64,000 nucleotides of DNA from Schistocerca nitens (GCF_023898315.1 NC_064615.1:737774950-737838949), one strand, 5' to 3'. Counted from the first letter of the stretch, positions 36,551 through 47,975 are shown. Notes: generated by a model from the letters alone, not told the origin. Numbers and translations are program-made.

Positions 36551-36570
36551 GCTGTTGCCATGGCAACAGC
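36551..36570. promoter_or_regulatory. Perfect palindromic X-box (RFX binding site)
   Basis: GTTGCCATGGCAAC, flanked symmetrically by GCT and AGC wait-free of mismatches, makes a 20-bp perfect palindrome with core positions 36554-36567. It matches the RFX family consensus GTNRCC-N0-3-RGYAAC exactly. It lies 333 bp upstream of the GGCX ATG. Function in this locus is inference. Confidence 0.7.
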
Positions 36571-36853
36571 AAAGATATACTGTCCGTGACCAAACAGCTG
36601 TGAACATTGTTTTGACATCTGGGAGAGAGGTAGAGAGGCGGCTGGAAATTAATTGGCGCCGTGTGCGTAGGAAGCAACCTATAATGATTGTGAGCCTTAC
36701 ACAGAGACCAGTAATACACAATCCGCGGTGAAACTCAGTTTGAATTCTCGGGGAACTAATAGACGAGATGGCCATTGTTTGTAATTTGTAACAAGCAGAC
36801 AGTATAAAGATATCCAAAAATTAAGTTGTACATCTCTCTTCCGGAGTGATACA

Positions 36854-36874
36854 ATGAAGAGTATTAACGATTGA
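36854..36874 (+). CDS. Possible upstream ORF of six codons
   Basis: ATG AAG AGT ATT AAC GAT TGA lies 28 bp before the GGCX start codon, in a different frame. If it is within the transcript it could lower translation of the main frame. Whether it is transcribed is unknown. Confidence 0.3.
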   Translation: MKSIND

Positions 36875-36902
36875 GACTGTACAATAACCATACGCACGTA
36901 GA

Positions 36903-37359
36903 ATGGTCAAACGAAGATTACAAGCGCAGAAACAGGCGACGCCATTGCCTGTGCAACCCACAAGACAGTTAAGAAAGGATTCATTAAGGGAACAGAACCA
37001 TAACTTATCGTCGTTCGAGAAATACGTTGGTTTCTCTATTTCAGAACTGAAAACATGGGAACGTTTTGTAAAACTGTTGTTCAAACCCACAGACCCTTCG
37101 TCGCTTGGAGTTGTACGAGCACTCTTTGGTACATTTGCGATTTACAAATTGGTTCTTAGAATAATTTAAACATTACAGGCTCCTGCTCAGCATCATTTTA
37201 CAGGGCTGCTGATGGTCTTAGATATACCAGAGGAAAGAGGTCTCGCAGATGCAGACATCCGTTGGGGGAATCCAGATGAGTGTCGTTTTCCCTTATTCAG
37301 CAACCTTCATCCTTTGCCACTGGAGTGGATGTGCATCGTTTACCTCATTATGTGGATTG
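36903..37359 (+). CDS. GGCX: Vitamin K-dependent gamma-glutamyl carboxylase, exons 1-2 (5' part)
   Basis: Exon 1 is 36903-37128 and exon 2 is 37204-37359, split by a 75-bp GT-AG intron in phase 1 (donor GTACAT, acceptor TTTTACAG). The spliced product is 127 codons plus one base. It reads KTWERFVKLLFKPTDPSSLG, then the first membrane segment ending LLMVLDIPEERGLAD, then DECRFPLFSNLHPLPLEWM and YLIMWIG. Vertebrate GGCX has the same sequence of blocks at residues about 50-130 (RPTDPASL, FLMVLDIPQERGL, CRFPLLDALRPLPLDWM). The enzyme carboxylates glutamates to Gla in secreted proteins in the ER membrane, using reduced vitamin K, O2 and CO2; the insect role is not well known. ATG 36903 is the first in frame after TAA 36885. 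The exon 2 donor is GTAATC at 37360. The catalytic Lys region and all later exons lie beyond the window. Confidence 0.92.
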
Positions 37360-38572
37360 GTAATCTGATTAAATTAAGTTTTTTTTCCTACTTATATGCT
37401 GTGTGTGTGAGTATTCCGAAGTCTCGTGTAAGGAAAGTGAACTGCTTAGGTAATTATTTTGCTTTGTACAGAGCAGACTTCTCAGGAAAATGAAACTAAT
37501 GGCTAATTATTAACATTTTTTTGGTGGGGGGCACATCTAGTTGACCGGTCTGTAACCAGCGTTTTTCTCCCCGAAGGTTTCGTCTTAGGTTTCCTGTTGG
37601 TGTAGGCTTATTAGTCTGCAGTTTCTATTTCCACTCGGCTACCAAGAGAAATGGATTTTTTGTAACTACACTCCAGATTTTCAACGTTATATTGAAAGAC
37701 AGTGCTGTAGCCGTTTTTTTTTTTTTTTTTTTTTTTTTTTACATTAGGTTAGAGCCTTGCACTGTAACGTGATGTATTTGTATACACAACCAGAAATGTT
37801 TTATTTTATATTTTTCTTATTTATTTCGTGTTTTGTCTGAATTTATGTATTATGTTGTGATTCATTTCATGACTTTGTAGCTTTGGCACACATTGTCTCA
37901 TGAAATCTCAGAATAAACAAAAGAGAGTAAGGATGTTGATTACAGAATATTTGTTGGTAAAATCATACAGGTGGGTTATGAAAACCTCACAAATGGCAGC
38001 TTTCGGGCATTCCATTGCACAGGAGATATCATACTACACCGAAAAATATTGGTGGTTGTTTGGGAGTATTTTCTGAGCATTTCTATATAAGGAAGCCATG
38101 GTCTCCAGTGGCTTTTTGCACAATAATAATGTAACTATGATGTATTCATGTTGCTACCTCAGTCACCATTGTTTCTGCAAAAATACCATCAAAATAGTGA
38201 AAAAGCCCGTAACAGTTACAAAAGCATAAAACAGAGGTTAATGCAATAAACCTCAGATAAAACACAAACACTTTTATTACAGTGCATTGTGCTGCTCCTC
38301 CATTGTATGTAATGAATCCATAAAAAAGTTGCATACTAGCTCAATTTTCATTAAACGTATCCATACTACTATGTACCACTGTTAATGGACAACTAACATT
38401 GTTGAAAAAACTAACCAGATACAGGGAAAGACAGTAATAAATGCAACTTTGTGGGCAAAGAGTAAAGTGTACATTACTATTGTCATTATTGTGATTTAAT
38501 GGCATAGATTTATTTCTAAATGAGACACACAGCTCACAGTTGTGAACCTGGCTGTCTTTCAGCAACTGTATA
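37360..38572. other. Presumed start of GGCX intron 2
   Basis: No exon resembling the next conserved GGCX part (a WNNHSYLYGL-like block) was found here or in the rest of the window. The sequence holds a poly-T run and anonymous AT-rich DNA. Confidence 0.5.
37714..37740. repeat. Poly(T) run of 27
   Basis: Twenty-seven consecutive T. It could be the A-tail of a minus-strand retrotransposed sequence to its right, but no body with a polyadenylation signal next to it is recognisable. Confidence 0.9.
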
Positions 38573-39485
38573 CAGGGTGTTACAAAAAGGTACGGCCAAA
38601 CTTTCAGGAAACATTCCTCACACACAAAGAAAGAAAATATGTTATGTGGACATGTGTCCGGAAATGCTTACTTTCCATGTTAGAGCTCATTTTATTACTT
38701 CTCTTCAAATCACATTAATCATGGAATGGAAACAACCAGCAACAGAACGTACCAGCGTGACTTCAAACACTTTGTTACAGGAAATGTTCAAAATGTCCTC
38801 CGTTAGTGCAGATACATGCATCCATCCTCTGTGGCATGGAATCCCTGCTGTGCTGATGCAGCCCTGGAGAATGGCGTATTGTATCACAGCCGTCCACAAT
38901 ACGAGCACGAAGAGTCTCTACATTTGGTACCGGGGTTGCGTAGACAAGAGCTTTCAAATGCCGCCATAAATGAAAGTCAAGAGGGTTGAGGTCAGGAGAG
39001 CGTGGAGGCCATGGACTTGGTCCGCCTCTACCAATCCATCGGTCACCGAATCTGTTGTTGAGAAGTGTACGAACACTTTGACTGAAATGTGCAGGAGCTC
39101 CATCGTGCATTAACCACATGTTGTATCGTACTTTTAAAGGCACATGTTCTAGCAGCACAGGTAGAGTATCCCGTATGAAATCATGATAACGTGCTCCATT
39201 GAGCGTAGGTGGAAAAGAACATGGGGCCCAATCCAGACATCACCAACAATCCCTGCCCAAACAATGAGTCGCATGTCAACACAAGCACCGAAGTGAACAT
39301 TGCCTTCCTTCAATTGGGCCAACTGGCGGTGAATTGAGGAAGTACAGTACATACTGACGAAACTAAAATGAGCTCTAACATGGAAATGAAGCGTTTCCGG
39401 ACACATGTCCACATAACATCTTTTCTTTATTTGTGTGTGAGGAATGTTTCCTGAAAGTTTGGCCGTACCTTTTTGTAACACCCTG
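38573..39485 (-). mobile_element. Internally deleted copy of the 20-kb DD41D-type element
   Basis: TA on both sides (38571-38572, 39486-39487). Same CAGGGTGTTACAAAAAGG termini and about 120-bp arms as the element at 20245-21823, in the opposite orientation. Length 913 bp against 1579. About 666 bp are missing, from just after the 5' leader (GACATGCGACTCATTG) to the middle of the transposase (TTTGGGCAGG). The deletion removes the whole DNA-binding half and the first catalytic block. Confidence 0.93.
38775..39300 (-). pseudogene. C-terminal part of a DD41D-type transposase
   Basis: Minus-strand frame 38775-39158 carries the second and third catalytic blocks (MHDGAPAHF and SPDLNPLDFHLWRHL) and the normal C-terminus ending GGHFEHFL. 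The preceding VWAGIVGDVWIGPH is in another frame, because one extra T sits in CATGTTCTTTTCC near 39215. The third acid is Asp here, while the longer copy has Glu, so the Asp is probably ancestral. It lacks the first catalytic block and cannot work alone, but its ends could be mobilised by a related transposase. Confidence 0.88.
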
Positions 39486-39490
39486 TATAA

Positions 39491-39814
39491 GTTTCAATGG
39501 ATAAACAACACAGCCAATTGGTTGTAAATCATTGTTTAATAGATTGACCTAGGTTTAGACTCCTCTAAGGATGTCTCCATGAAAATGAAATGTTAAAAGC
39601 TGTAAAGTTACACTGCGAGAAGGCAACGGTCAAAGTTTAGAGCAGACATGTTCAAGTCAGAAATTAAAAATGTTCTAGCCTTGGGCATGTATACTTTGCA
39701 AGGAACTACATCTGATGGACATCATTTAATGAAGACATTAGATGTGTCGAAACCTAGGTCAATGTGTTGAACAATTACTTGCAGATGGTTGGTGTGTTAT
39801 TTGTCCATTGAAAC
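39491..39814. repeat. MITE with arms of about 95 bp
   Basis: The left arm (GTTTCAATGGATAAACAACA, later GATTGACCTAGGTTTAGAC) and the right arm (GTCGAAACCTAGGTCAATG, then TTTGTCCATTGAAAC) are reverse complements with mismatches. The total is 324 bp with a unique centre of about 130 bp and no coding frame. Its left end is 5 bp from the end of the preceding transposon. Confidence 0.75.
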
Positions 39815-42343
39815 ACACAGCTCATACCGTCTATATTTGCACTGTTGCACAGATGTTTTCAGTTCATTACAAAGACAAATGGGGTCAAGAAATCAGATGA
39901 AACACAATTACTGTGAAATGAGCCTCTGAAGGCCATAGCTCCCACACATCCCTAAAAGTTTCTTGATGGAGTTCGAGTACAGCCTGTTTACTAATTATCA
40001 TGATGCCTGGTTTAACGTGGTTGTAAAGTTATGTATATTAAAAACAAGGTGCTGGAAATGAACTGATATTGTTCTAAACACGGATTCCTTGTCCAGTGTT
40101 TAACGGTAAACCATACCATGATCCACAATGCCTCTATCACGCTGGAGTTGATTGAGCATCTTTGTGACACTTTTGTGCCTACTAAATCCAGCTTTAATAA
40201 AATTAGCTTTTCTTTGGATCTTACCTATCTGTACCAATCCTGTGTGGTATGAATCTTAGACTGGCGAGCAAGTACTGCACTAAAAGCATCTCCCCTTGGC
40301 AGATTTTTTATGTCATAGCACTGTTGTCATTAGCTGTGTATTTGTATCCTTTTTTTGCCACTAAATTAGGATCCTGTTATTTTTGTGGCCAATTCACAAT
40401 GGCGGATCAAGCCAGTAAGACCTATTACTTATTCAGTAATGTAATAAAATATACAGGAAAGAATTGTGATTTCTGTAGGACATATAGAAGTTGGATAAGG
40501 ATGCACTGAGTGCTTAAAACAAAAGTTCGTTTAGACATCTCATACAAGTCACTTCCAAAAGTAAGGGGGTTATGAGCAATGTAGTGTAGTGCGTGGCAGA
40601 ATGCGGCAGGAAACAGGAGGAAGACAAATGTAAAAATTGGTAAGATGCTAACTTTGATAGTCATAGTGACTGTTTTCATCATATATATGTTCTAGCTTTT
40701 GGACATGTACAAAATATAAACTGTTTTCTATTATTTCCAGTACCTTTTGCAGCATAATGGATATGTGTGCATGCATTTTCATTGTGTCAACAAAGCTAAG
40801 TCTGCTAGTATATTAATTCTCAATCTGCTTGCTTACTGTCTCTGTGCATGTATAGTTGGGAATGTACAGCTGCTGCCAGTACAGAGTTCTGTATTCAACA
40901 ATACAGGCTTGATGTCCATATGTAATAACTGCACAGTTTGCACAACAGTTTGTAGTGAGTAGTGCTAGAACACTGTAACAGTATTGATTAATGACACTGG
41001 TTCAACTATGCTGCTATGGGCTGCCTACCAGATTTCAGCCTACCTTACTTTCAGGAGTCTAGCAAAGTTGCTCCTAAACCCCCAGATTCCAACAGGTGTA
41101 GACAACATTGGATATATATGTTGTTGACCATATAATAAATGACCACATCACTGATAACTATGACAATAATAACAATAACATGGATGTGCAATGAATATCC
41201 AGATGGAAGAATGTAATCTGCAAACTTCTGATCTGGTGACTGGCTTATTTTATCTGTTGTGCTGTAATTTCACTGTCCATCACAATAACTGTAATTGATA
41301 GTTTATTGAGTATGGTAATTCGTATCCATTTCTTGGACACATACATGTTTAGCCTTCAGTGAAAGATGTAAATGTAAGACCAGTGCTTTGTAAGATCCCT
41401 GTTCTGTGGAAATCCAGTTTTCTTTCTCCAGGATCTTTGCACTTAGTTACGTAACCTAATCTGTAATGAATAAACAAAAGTACTCAATTTTTTCATCCAG
41501 TACAGTCCCCAGCAATCAGTTTATCCTTCTCAACCAAGCTCTACTGATTTTCCTAAACCTCATCACTCCTCTTCCTTCCCCTTCAACCCGTCTGCCGCAA
41601 GAAGGAGACACTGGCTCCGAAAGCCTGCACATTTTAATACCTTCTATATGCGTGTTATTCTGCCATCACTTGATGAGTAGATTTTCATGTTAACTGAATC
41701 TTCCATTGGTTCTTGGTAAAAGAGTAGATTTCCTATAAAGAGTAAATGTGAATTTGATTTTAAACAAATTTTTTTTATTGATATCAAGTTTTGTGTGCCT
41801 TATGGAGGAAACTCACTGATATGTTTCATGCTGCAGGTGTCCATTCTTCATTTCAGCTATAAACTGTTCTGTGAATTTACGGTTTAAACTAGCAAACTGA
41901 AAGACCCATTTTAATTTGTTGGTTGTTTATTGTGAATGTTAGCTCATGGGGGTAACACTGCTGCTTGTCCCCAAGTTAATTGCTACAAATTACAAAATGT
42001 GAAGTATTCTTCATTATTTGTATTTTACTGTAGGTATAGAAGAATTTGGAAGCTACCAGTGTGGTTGAAGAAAACTTGGCCTTGATAACTTGCACGGATT
42101 TTGATGTCACCTGGGATGAGTGGGTTGTAGATATCTATCTCTAATGTCACTCTTAAACATTATTTTCACTTTAATGTGTACTCCAGTCACTGCACAATAA
42201 AAACAGATTTTGCATCAAAACTCAACTGACCACTATGTTTTCATCCTAGGAGTGACAGTACTGTTTGTTAGTTCATTGTCAAGCACACAATTGTAGCAAC
42301 CATTATGTAGTGTTACTGGCTTGTCCTACCCAGCCATTGAATG

Positions 42344-42374
<31 letters not shown>

Positions 42375-43613
42375 GACTTCAATTTGCAGAGGTTTAATTT
42401 CTTTGATTTTTTAAATCAATGTTATTGGTTAAATCCCAGAACATAATTGCAGAGGGAGGCTATATTACACTGATTCATCTGTGAACCGCACATGTTAAAC
42501 AACTGTGCAACATAGTTCCTCCAAGTTTAGATTTTACATTAACATCAGATGTCATTCTCTTTCTGAATTTTGTTCATATCTTAAAAGATACCCTCATCAC
42601 ATACACTTAAAGAACAGTAAAATATAATCTAGAGGCTGAAACAACTTAATTTGGGTGATAAAACGGAATCTTCCACCATGAATTGGCAGAACCCATAACA
42701 CTTCCAGGTGATAAAAGAAGTATTCAATACAGAAAGAGATCATCAGCTTACAAGTTACTGGATCAGTGAAGGTGGAGCAAGGCTGACTTGCACAAATTAT
42801 AATCAAGTCAGTAAGTTATGGGATATTAGCATTCCACAAACCAACACAAGGCATAGCAATTATGTGTAACTAGAAGGTTTCCTAGTGATACTGTGAACAG
42901 TGATGTGAATACAGGGTGTACCAGGCAGACAGGGTGAATGAAGGTGCCATATGTAATGGTTCTTAACCAATGGCATTCTGAACATCAGCATGAGGTGTGA
43001 TGCTCATACATCACTGTAAAAGTTCCACTAAAGCTCTCCATATTGTGGATCAGGACAGAAAGCATGGCTTGTGGTAATCCTTCCTATTACTGGGCAAGTG
43101 TCCTCTGAAGATTAGCAGTGATCTGTGGTGGCAGAACTAGGGCTCTGGCCCTACAAATTAGAGTACCACATACTAGTGTAATTGAATTTAAGTCTGATGT
43201 CCTCATGTTGCAGGAACAGAAAATCAGATGTTGTAATCCATCCAATGGAACACATGTCGATGCACAGCATGAGAAAGCTGCACATTCTGTTGCAGAATTT
43301 CATTCCTGTTATTCATCACAGTATTTTAAGGAAACATAAGTAGTGGCATTTATGCTGACATAATTTTATCCCAGGCAAGAAAACCATATTGGTCCGTTTC
43401 TGCAATCTTATACATATTGTAATGGGTTCTAGATGTGTCTAGACAAACATATGCAAAAATCACTCTTCAGGTCCAAATGTAACTCATATGTGAATTTGAC
43501 TTTACCCCACAAACAATGATGAAGATACCACATTTCCCAAGTCATGCATTACTTTCGTGTGAGAGGAATGTATATAATAATCTTTTAAGTGAAGCTGAAC
43601 ATTACACGACCTA
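39815..43613. other. Anonymous, presumably intronic
   Basis: No recognisable coding domain. Contains a 27-T run at 42344-42370 and a short ACAGGGTGTACC sequence at 42912 that resembles a lone transposon end. The 86-codon frame at 40249-40509 has no recognised similarity. Confidence 0.4.
42344..42370. repeat. Poly(T) run of 27
   Basis: Twenty-seven consecutive T followed by AATAG. No retrotransposed body is recognised next to it. Confidence 0.9.
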
Positions 43614-43982
43614 CTATAAGGTGTCTTTGCAGGGCAGGTGATCGGCTGGTAGGACATTGTCAAGCACTAAAGGCAAATTAATAACTCTCATTTTGGATAG
43701 TAGTACAGAGTCAGCATTGTCTGTATTGCTGTTGAATGGGTCCTTCACCCTAAAACTTTCTCTACTGTGTCTCAAATACACGCAAAATTCATTGGCAGAA
43801 TCATTATATCCAAGACCACTACCCACATGGATTTTTACAGGCACACTAAGCTCTGATATTGGCATGCCACTTACATTGTATGTTTCTGTGTCAACCTGCA
43901 GTGGTTTAATCCATGCACTGTTGCCACAAACAGGTTTTTGTGCCTCTAAAATATCCCTAAATGTACTGAGAAAAGTGTACAC
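43614..43982 (-). other. Unidentified 122-codon ORF
   Basis: Reads through residues such as IKPLQVDTETYNVSGMPISE and VPVKIHVGSGLGYNDSANEF. The pattern vaguely recalls the region after the active site of LTR-retrotransposon proteases, but no DTGA/DSGA motif, no reverse transcriptase and no LTR is near. Could be a chance frame or an eroded retroelement. No known host protein is recognised. Confidence 0.25.
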
Positions 43983-44395
43983 AACAGTAGAACCTCAAAA
44001 TTTTATAACTTTTTAGTAGTACCTTTATTAATATGGACCAATTGGTGTGAAAAGGGAGATGTTTTATGTATAGGTGTTTGAAATGGGAAAAAAATTCACC
44101 CCATGGATCAGGAGAAATGCGAGGTGAAAGAGACCTGGGACATAATACTGATCTAATACCTGTGAGTCCAGCTACAAGGTCATTTTGCATATGATTCTAC
44201 TGAATATAGTGATGAGTTGATAAAAAATTTTGTGTTGTCTACATAATTTCAAGTATCACATAAAACTTCATGATAGTATATGTTAAACAGAATTATGAGG
44301 TGTTCTCTGGAACAATGACATAGCTGAAATACATTGAGATAGGGGTATTGTGTCAAACATTTTAAATAGTTTTTTTTAAAATTTATTTCAAACTC

Positions 44396-44789
44396 TTGTA
44401 CAGGGACTAAGTTACAGTCATGCAAAAGAACTATTGTGGTTTCAGAATATATGATATGATAGTGTAATTTGTAAGATTTGCTGACAGTTTTGGGTTTCAG
44501 TTGACATCCTATACAGAATGCCTGTTATTAGCATCCAGAAAGCAGAAACAAAATCTGGAGTTCAGATTGCAAATTTGGAAAGATTGAAGCCTTTGTACAG
44601 GGACTAAGTTACAGTCATGCAAAAGAACTATTGTGGTTTCAGAATATGTGATATGATAGTGTAATTTGTAAGATTTGCTGACAGTTTTGGGTTTCAGTTG
44701 ACATCCTATACAGAATGCCTGTTATTAGCATCCAGAAAGCAGAAACAAAATCTGGAGTTCAGATTGCAAATTTGGAAAGATTGAAGCCT
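44396..44789 (+). repeat. Tandem duplication, 2 x 197 bp
   Basis: Bases 44396-44592 recur at 44593-44789. I find one difference (ATATATGATATG against ATATGTGATATG), about 99.5% identity. The junction carries the short shared word TTGTACAGGGAC. A recent event. No gene is contained. Confidence 0.95.
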
Positions 44790-47334
44790 GAAGATTTTGA
44801 AACAAGAAGGAAGGAGGATTTTTTAATTATTACCCACAAATATAAAAATGAAGAAGGAATACTGTAGAAAGCTGTTGATAAAGAAACAAAGGAGGAAAGC
44901 AGAATATAAATAGAAGATGGAGTAAGAAATAATTTGAAAAAGAAAGAGTAAGCAAAAGGGGAGTTAACTGATGTAAATTGAGACACTAGTAGGTACGAAG
45001 AGCCAATTAAATATTAAAAGTTCAGTCTTTGTCTTTGGGGTTTAGAAGCACTGAGGCTGGAAAGAAGTTTCAAGGGGCCCACACATTGAAGTAAATATCT
45101 GTGCACTTTGTGTTACATGGTTTTCTGATATACACAATGTACAATGGTCATTCATTACAGGTTTACCCAATATTTTTTATTGTAGATTATTTATTTATAT
45201 TCACAACATCTGAATATGCAAAAAAAGTGAAAGTCAATTAAAAATTTTAGTTAAAACTTACAGATTGGCTAGTTCTTTTTTGTTCTCACTAGCTCCCCTG
45301 TTTTCATAGCATTTGTTTTACTTTTTGCAGATTGGAATACCTTATACTGGAAGGGTGTGTGGAGCATGTTTTATAAGGGAGTGGCCTTTCACAAGTAAGA
45401 ACCATGGGGTAAGAGAGCATGATTAAGTGTGTTATAGGCATAAGGATATTGCAGTGGTTTTCATAGAGGGTGGTAGGGGGCTGTGGGTACAATTGGCAGG
45501 GCTGATTTCATTCCAGACCATTATTTGAGGAAGTCCTCCAATTGTCATCCTGGTTTCTTAACCAGTTACAGTCCAGGGTGGTATTGTACACAATATTTTT
45601 GTGGAACATTATTTAACTAAGATGGAGCTGCTACAGACTTAGGTATTTGCTTGCACAGAAGTTCTTCTCAACAGTTTTGAGATTTGAAAGCACCCATGAG
45701 ATTTATCTCTTCACCATCAATTTTTCTCTTGGGTTTGATAGTAACAAGGTCACATTATCTTCTTACCCAGAGTGAGTGCCTATTTAGTTTGATTGATTGA
45801 CATGTTTGTTGATACATAATTATTCATTACCCAGATTCAGAAATTGGATGTGCTACTTCTGTACAACTCTGTGTATGGTATTAAACTGAGTGGCTAAAAA
45901 TCATGGATAGATTGTCTCTTTTACAGTTATGGCTTCTATGATCCCTTAATGTCGTGGCTAGATGCAGCTTATAGCATGACACATCTGAGGGATCTGTTGT
46001 AGGCACTCCATCACAAATTTGTTGATTTTTAATGTGGGATGGAAGATGGTACAAGGTGGAGGGTCGTAGTATACTGTAGGCTATTTGGGATTACACAATA
46101 ATTTGGGTTTCTGAGCTCAACAGAATATAATGGATTTTCAGTAGGCTATGGCAGAGATAATCTTTTCACGCACATAAGCCACAGCAAAGGACAACCTCAG
46201 ATGTCTGAGAAACAGATATAGTGTCTCCTCCTCAGGGCCATACAGGGTGATCAATAATGGATGTACTGTTAGTCAGACTACCACTGATTTAAATGTGGCC
46301 ATGAACCTATTTCACCTAAGACTGTATGGAGACAAAAATGTACTTTGAGGGTATCGGCAGCTGATGACAGACCTCTTTCTCTTTGCTGACACTTATCACA
46401 GAGTTCGGCAACTGGCATCGACCTGTGAACATCACCACGGTATCATGGGAGTGTGTTTGTGGGGTGTGTGATATGGCCCGTTGAATCTTGGCTTCAATTA
46501 TATTGAGCTGAGGGACATGCGAGAGTATGGTGTGTGCCCCACAGAGCTATGGATCCTGTGTCAACAAGTTTGTTTCCATATAGGAGATGGCTGAATTATG
46601 ACTGTGTTGTATTCACACATTTGTAATTAGGCATTATAGCTCAGCTGCAGGGAATTACTTCTGGTGGCCCACGTTAACTTCTCGCAATCCAACAAAAGTA
46701 TGTCTGGTAGAGAAGTGTTGGTTGACTGTCTCTTATTTAATGTCTCTTAGATGTCGGGAAATACCTCCAGTGTTCTTTGTACAGTGGATGACGTTTTCTT
46801 TTGCTGTTGCCACTGGTAAAAAAAATCACATTTTTTTTAAAAAATTCCAGATTGATAAAATGTTTGCTGACCTAGTATGGATCTCACCAATTTTCAAAAT
46901 ATATCTTTTTTGAGTAGTTATTCATAGTTTGCTGTTTTATTGTTAGATCCCAAGCACATAGACTCATTATTGTGAGTACTGTATCTCTAGGAGATGTTCC
47001 AAAGGCACATATACTTCCTGGTACAATACTTGGCTGCACTTTTCCACAGCCATGACAGGTTTTTCAATTTTGGCTCTATGAGACCACGTACTACTAAGAC
47101 AAGTAAACTCTTATGATATAATTTTATATGGTCGTAGAATCTTTACTCAACCCTAATAAGTTTGCTAAATATATCACCCTCCTCCTTGTTTGCACAATAA
47201 GTAATTTGAACCTTATATTCAGTCTAATTGAATATCCAGATAACTCACATTACTTTCTCTGCTTATATTTGATTATTTGATTTCTTTATTATGATCAAAG
47301 GACTGATTTCTAATTGACTCTTAGGTAAGAAAAG
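44790..47334. other. Anonymous, presumably intronic
   Basis: A purine-rich stretch follows at 44790-44960. A lone ATACAGGGTG motif is at 46241 without a partner end. No recognisable protein domain. Confidence 0.4.
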
Positions 47335-47590
47335 ACAGATCACTGCTTACAGTAAAGCAGACACCTCAGGTTGCAGACAGGCACAATTAAAAGACATTTA
47401 CATTTTGGGCCGAGATGCTGGAGTTGGTGGTCATGTGTACATGAATGTGCTTGCTTGTGTGTGTGAATGGTGTGTCTCTCTCTTTTACTGTTGGAGGCTG
47501 TGGCTGAAGGCTTTATGTAAGTGTGTTTGAATTGTGCCGGTCTGCAACTTGACATCCATTGTTTGACTTTTAGGTAAGTGATTTGGCTTC
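47335..47590. repeat. Short inverted-repeat element (MITE-like)
   Basis: The left end GATCACTGCTTACAG...GGTTGCAGACAGGCACAATT pairs in reverse complement with AATTGTGCCGGTCTGCAACT...TAGGTAAGTGATT on the right, arms of about 55 bp. Between them is a GT-rich unique part (TGTGTGTGTGAATGGTGTG). A one-armed relative lies at 8255-8395. Similar sequences are common repeats in locust-like genomes as I recall; that part is from memory. Confidence 0.65.
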
Positions 47591-47753
47591 AGTGGAGCAA
47601 ATGAAAATTTTGTTTATTCACATTGACCTGTAAACTTGTCCAAAACAGTTCTGATCGTATCTTCCAATTTCATACTTTCTGCTAGTGGGAGTAGATAATC
47701 AGCTTAAGCTATTGCACCAAGATCTTTGCCATCATGCTGGTTATGTAAGGACC

Positions 47754-47975
47754 AACAGGGTAGCATTGTGATTAACACACTGGACATGCATTCGGGAGGA
47801 CAGTGGTTGAAACCCGCATCTGGCCATCCTGATTTAGGTTTTCTGTTATTTCCCTTTATCATTTAAGGCAAATGCCAGGATGGTTCCTTCTCTATCCTTT
47901 CCTAATTCGTGTTTGTGCTCTGCCTCTAATGACATCATTGTCAACAGGATGTTAAATACTAATCTCCTCCTCCCT
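47754..47975 (+). repeat. tRNA-derived SINE
   Basis: A Pol III A-box-like segment (TAGCATTGTGATTAACAC, from 47761) and a B box (GGTTGAAACCC, 47805-47815; consensus GGTTCGANNCC) stand at tRNA-like spacing. A non-tRNA body follows (CTGGCCATCCTGATTTAGGT, GGCAAATGCCAGGATGGTTC). The 3' part, CTCCTCCTCCCTCCTCC, may be a degenerated tail. The body matches an abundant insect SINE that I recall from orthopterans. Not a functional tRNA: no cloverleaf with acceptor stem. Confidence 0.8.

Larger units (their letters stand above)
36481..36902 (+). promoter_or_regulatory. Probable GGCX promoter and 5' UTR
   Basis: This block is richer in CpG than the neighbouring sequence (GGCGCCGTGTGCG near 36653, CCGCGG at 36723). 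It contains an RFX-type X-box at 36551, a reversed CCAAT-like ATTGG at 36649 and an initiator-like TCAGTT at 36735. A plus-strand open frame (36531-36731) is not in frame with GGCX and has no recognised domain. The transcription start is not identifiable by eye. Assignment rests on position immediately before the first coding exon. Confidence 0.5.

Noticed and set aside
36531-36731. 66-codon plus-strand frame upstream of GGCX
   Set aside because: Different frame from GGCX, ends before the ATG, no recognised similarity; more likely promoter or 5' UTR.
42912-42935. ACAGGGTGTACC, like a Tc1/mariner-type end; also ATACAGGGTG at 46241
   Set aside because: No partner inverted end or transposase nearby.
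47754-47975. Functional tRNA gene
   Set aside because: A and B boxes are present, but there is no acceptor stem or anticodon arm; the downstream body is that of a SINE.
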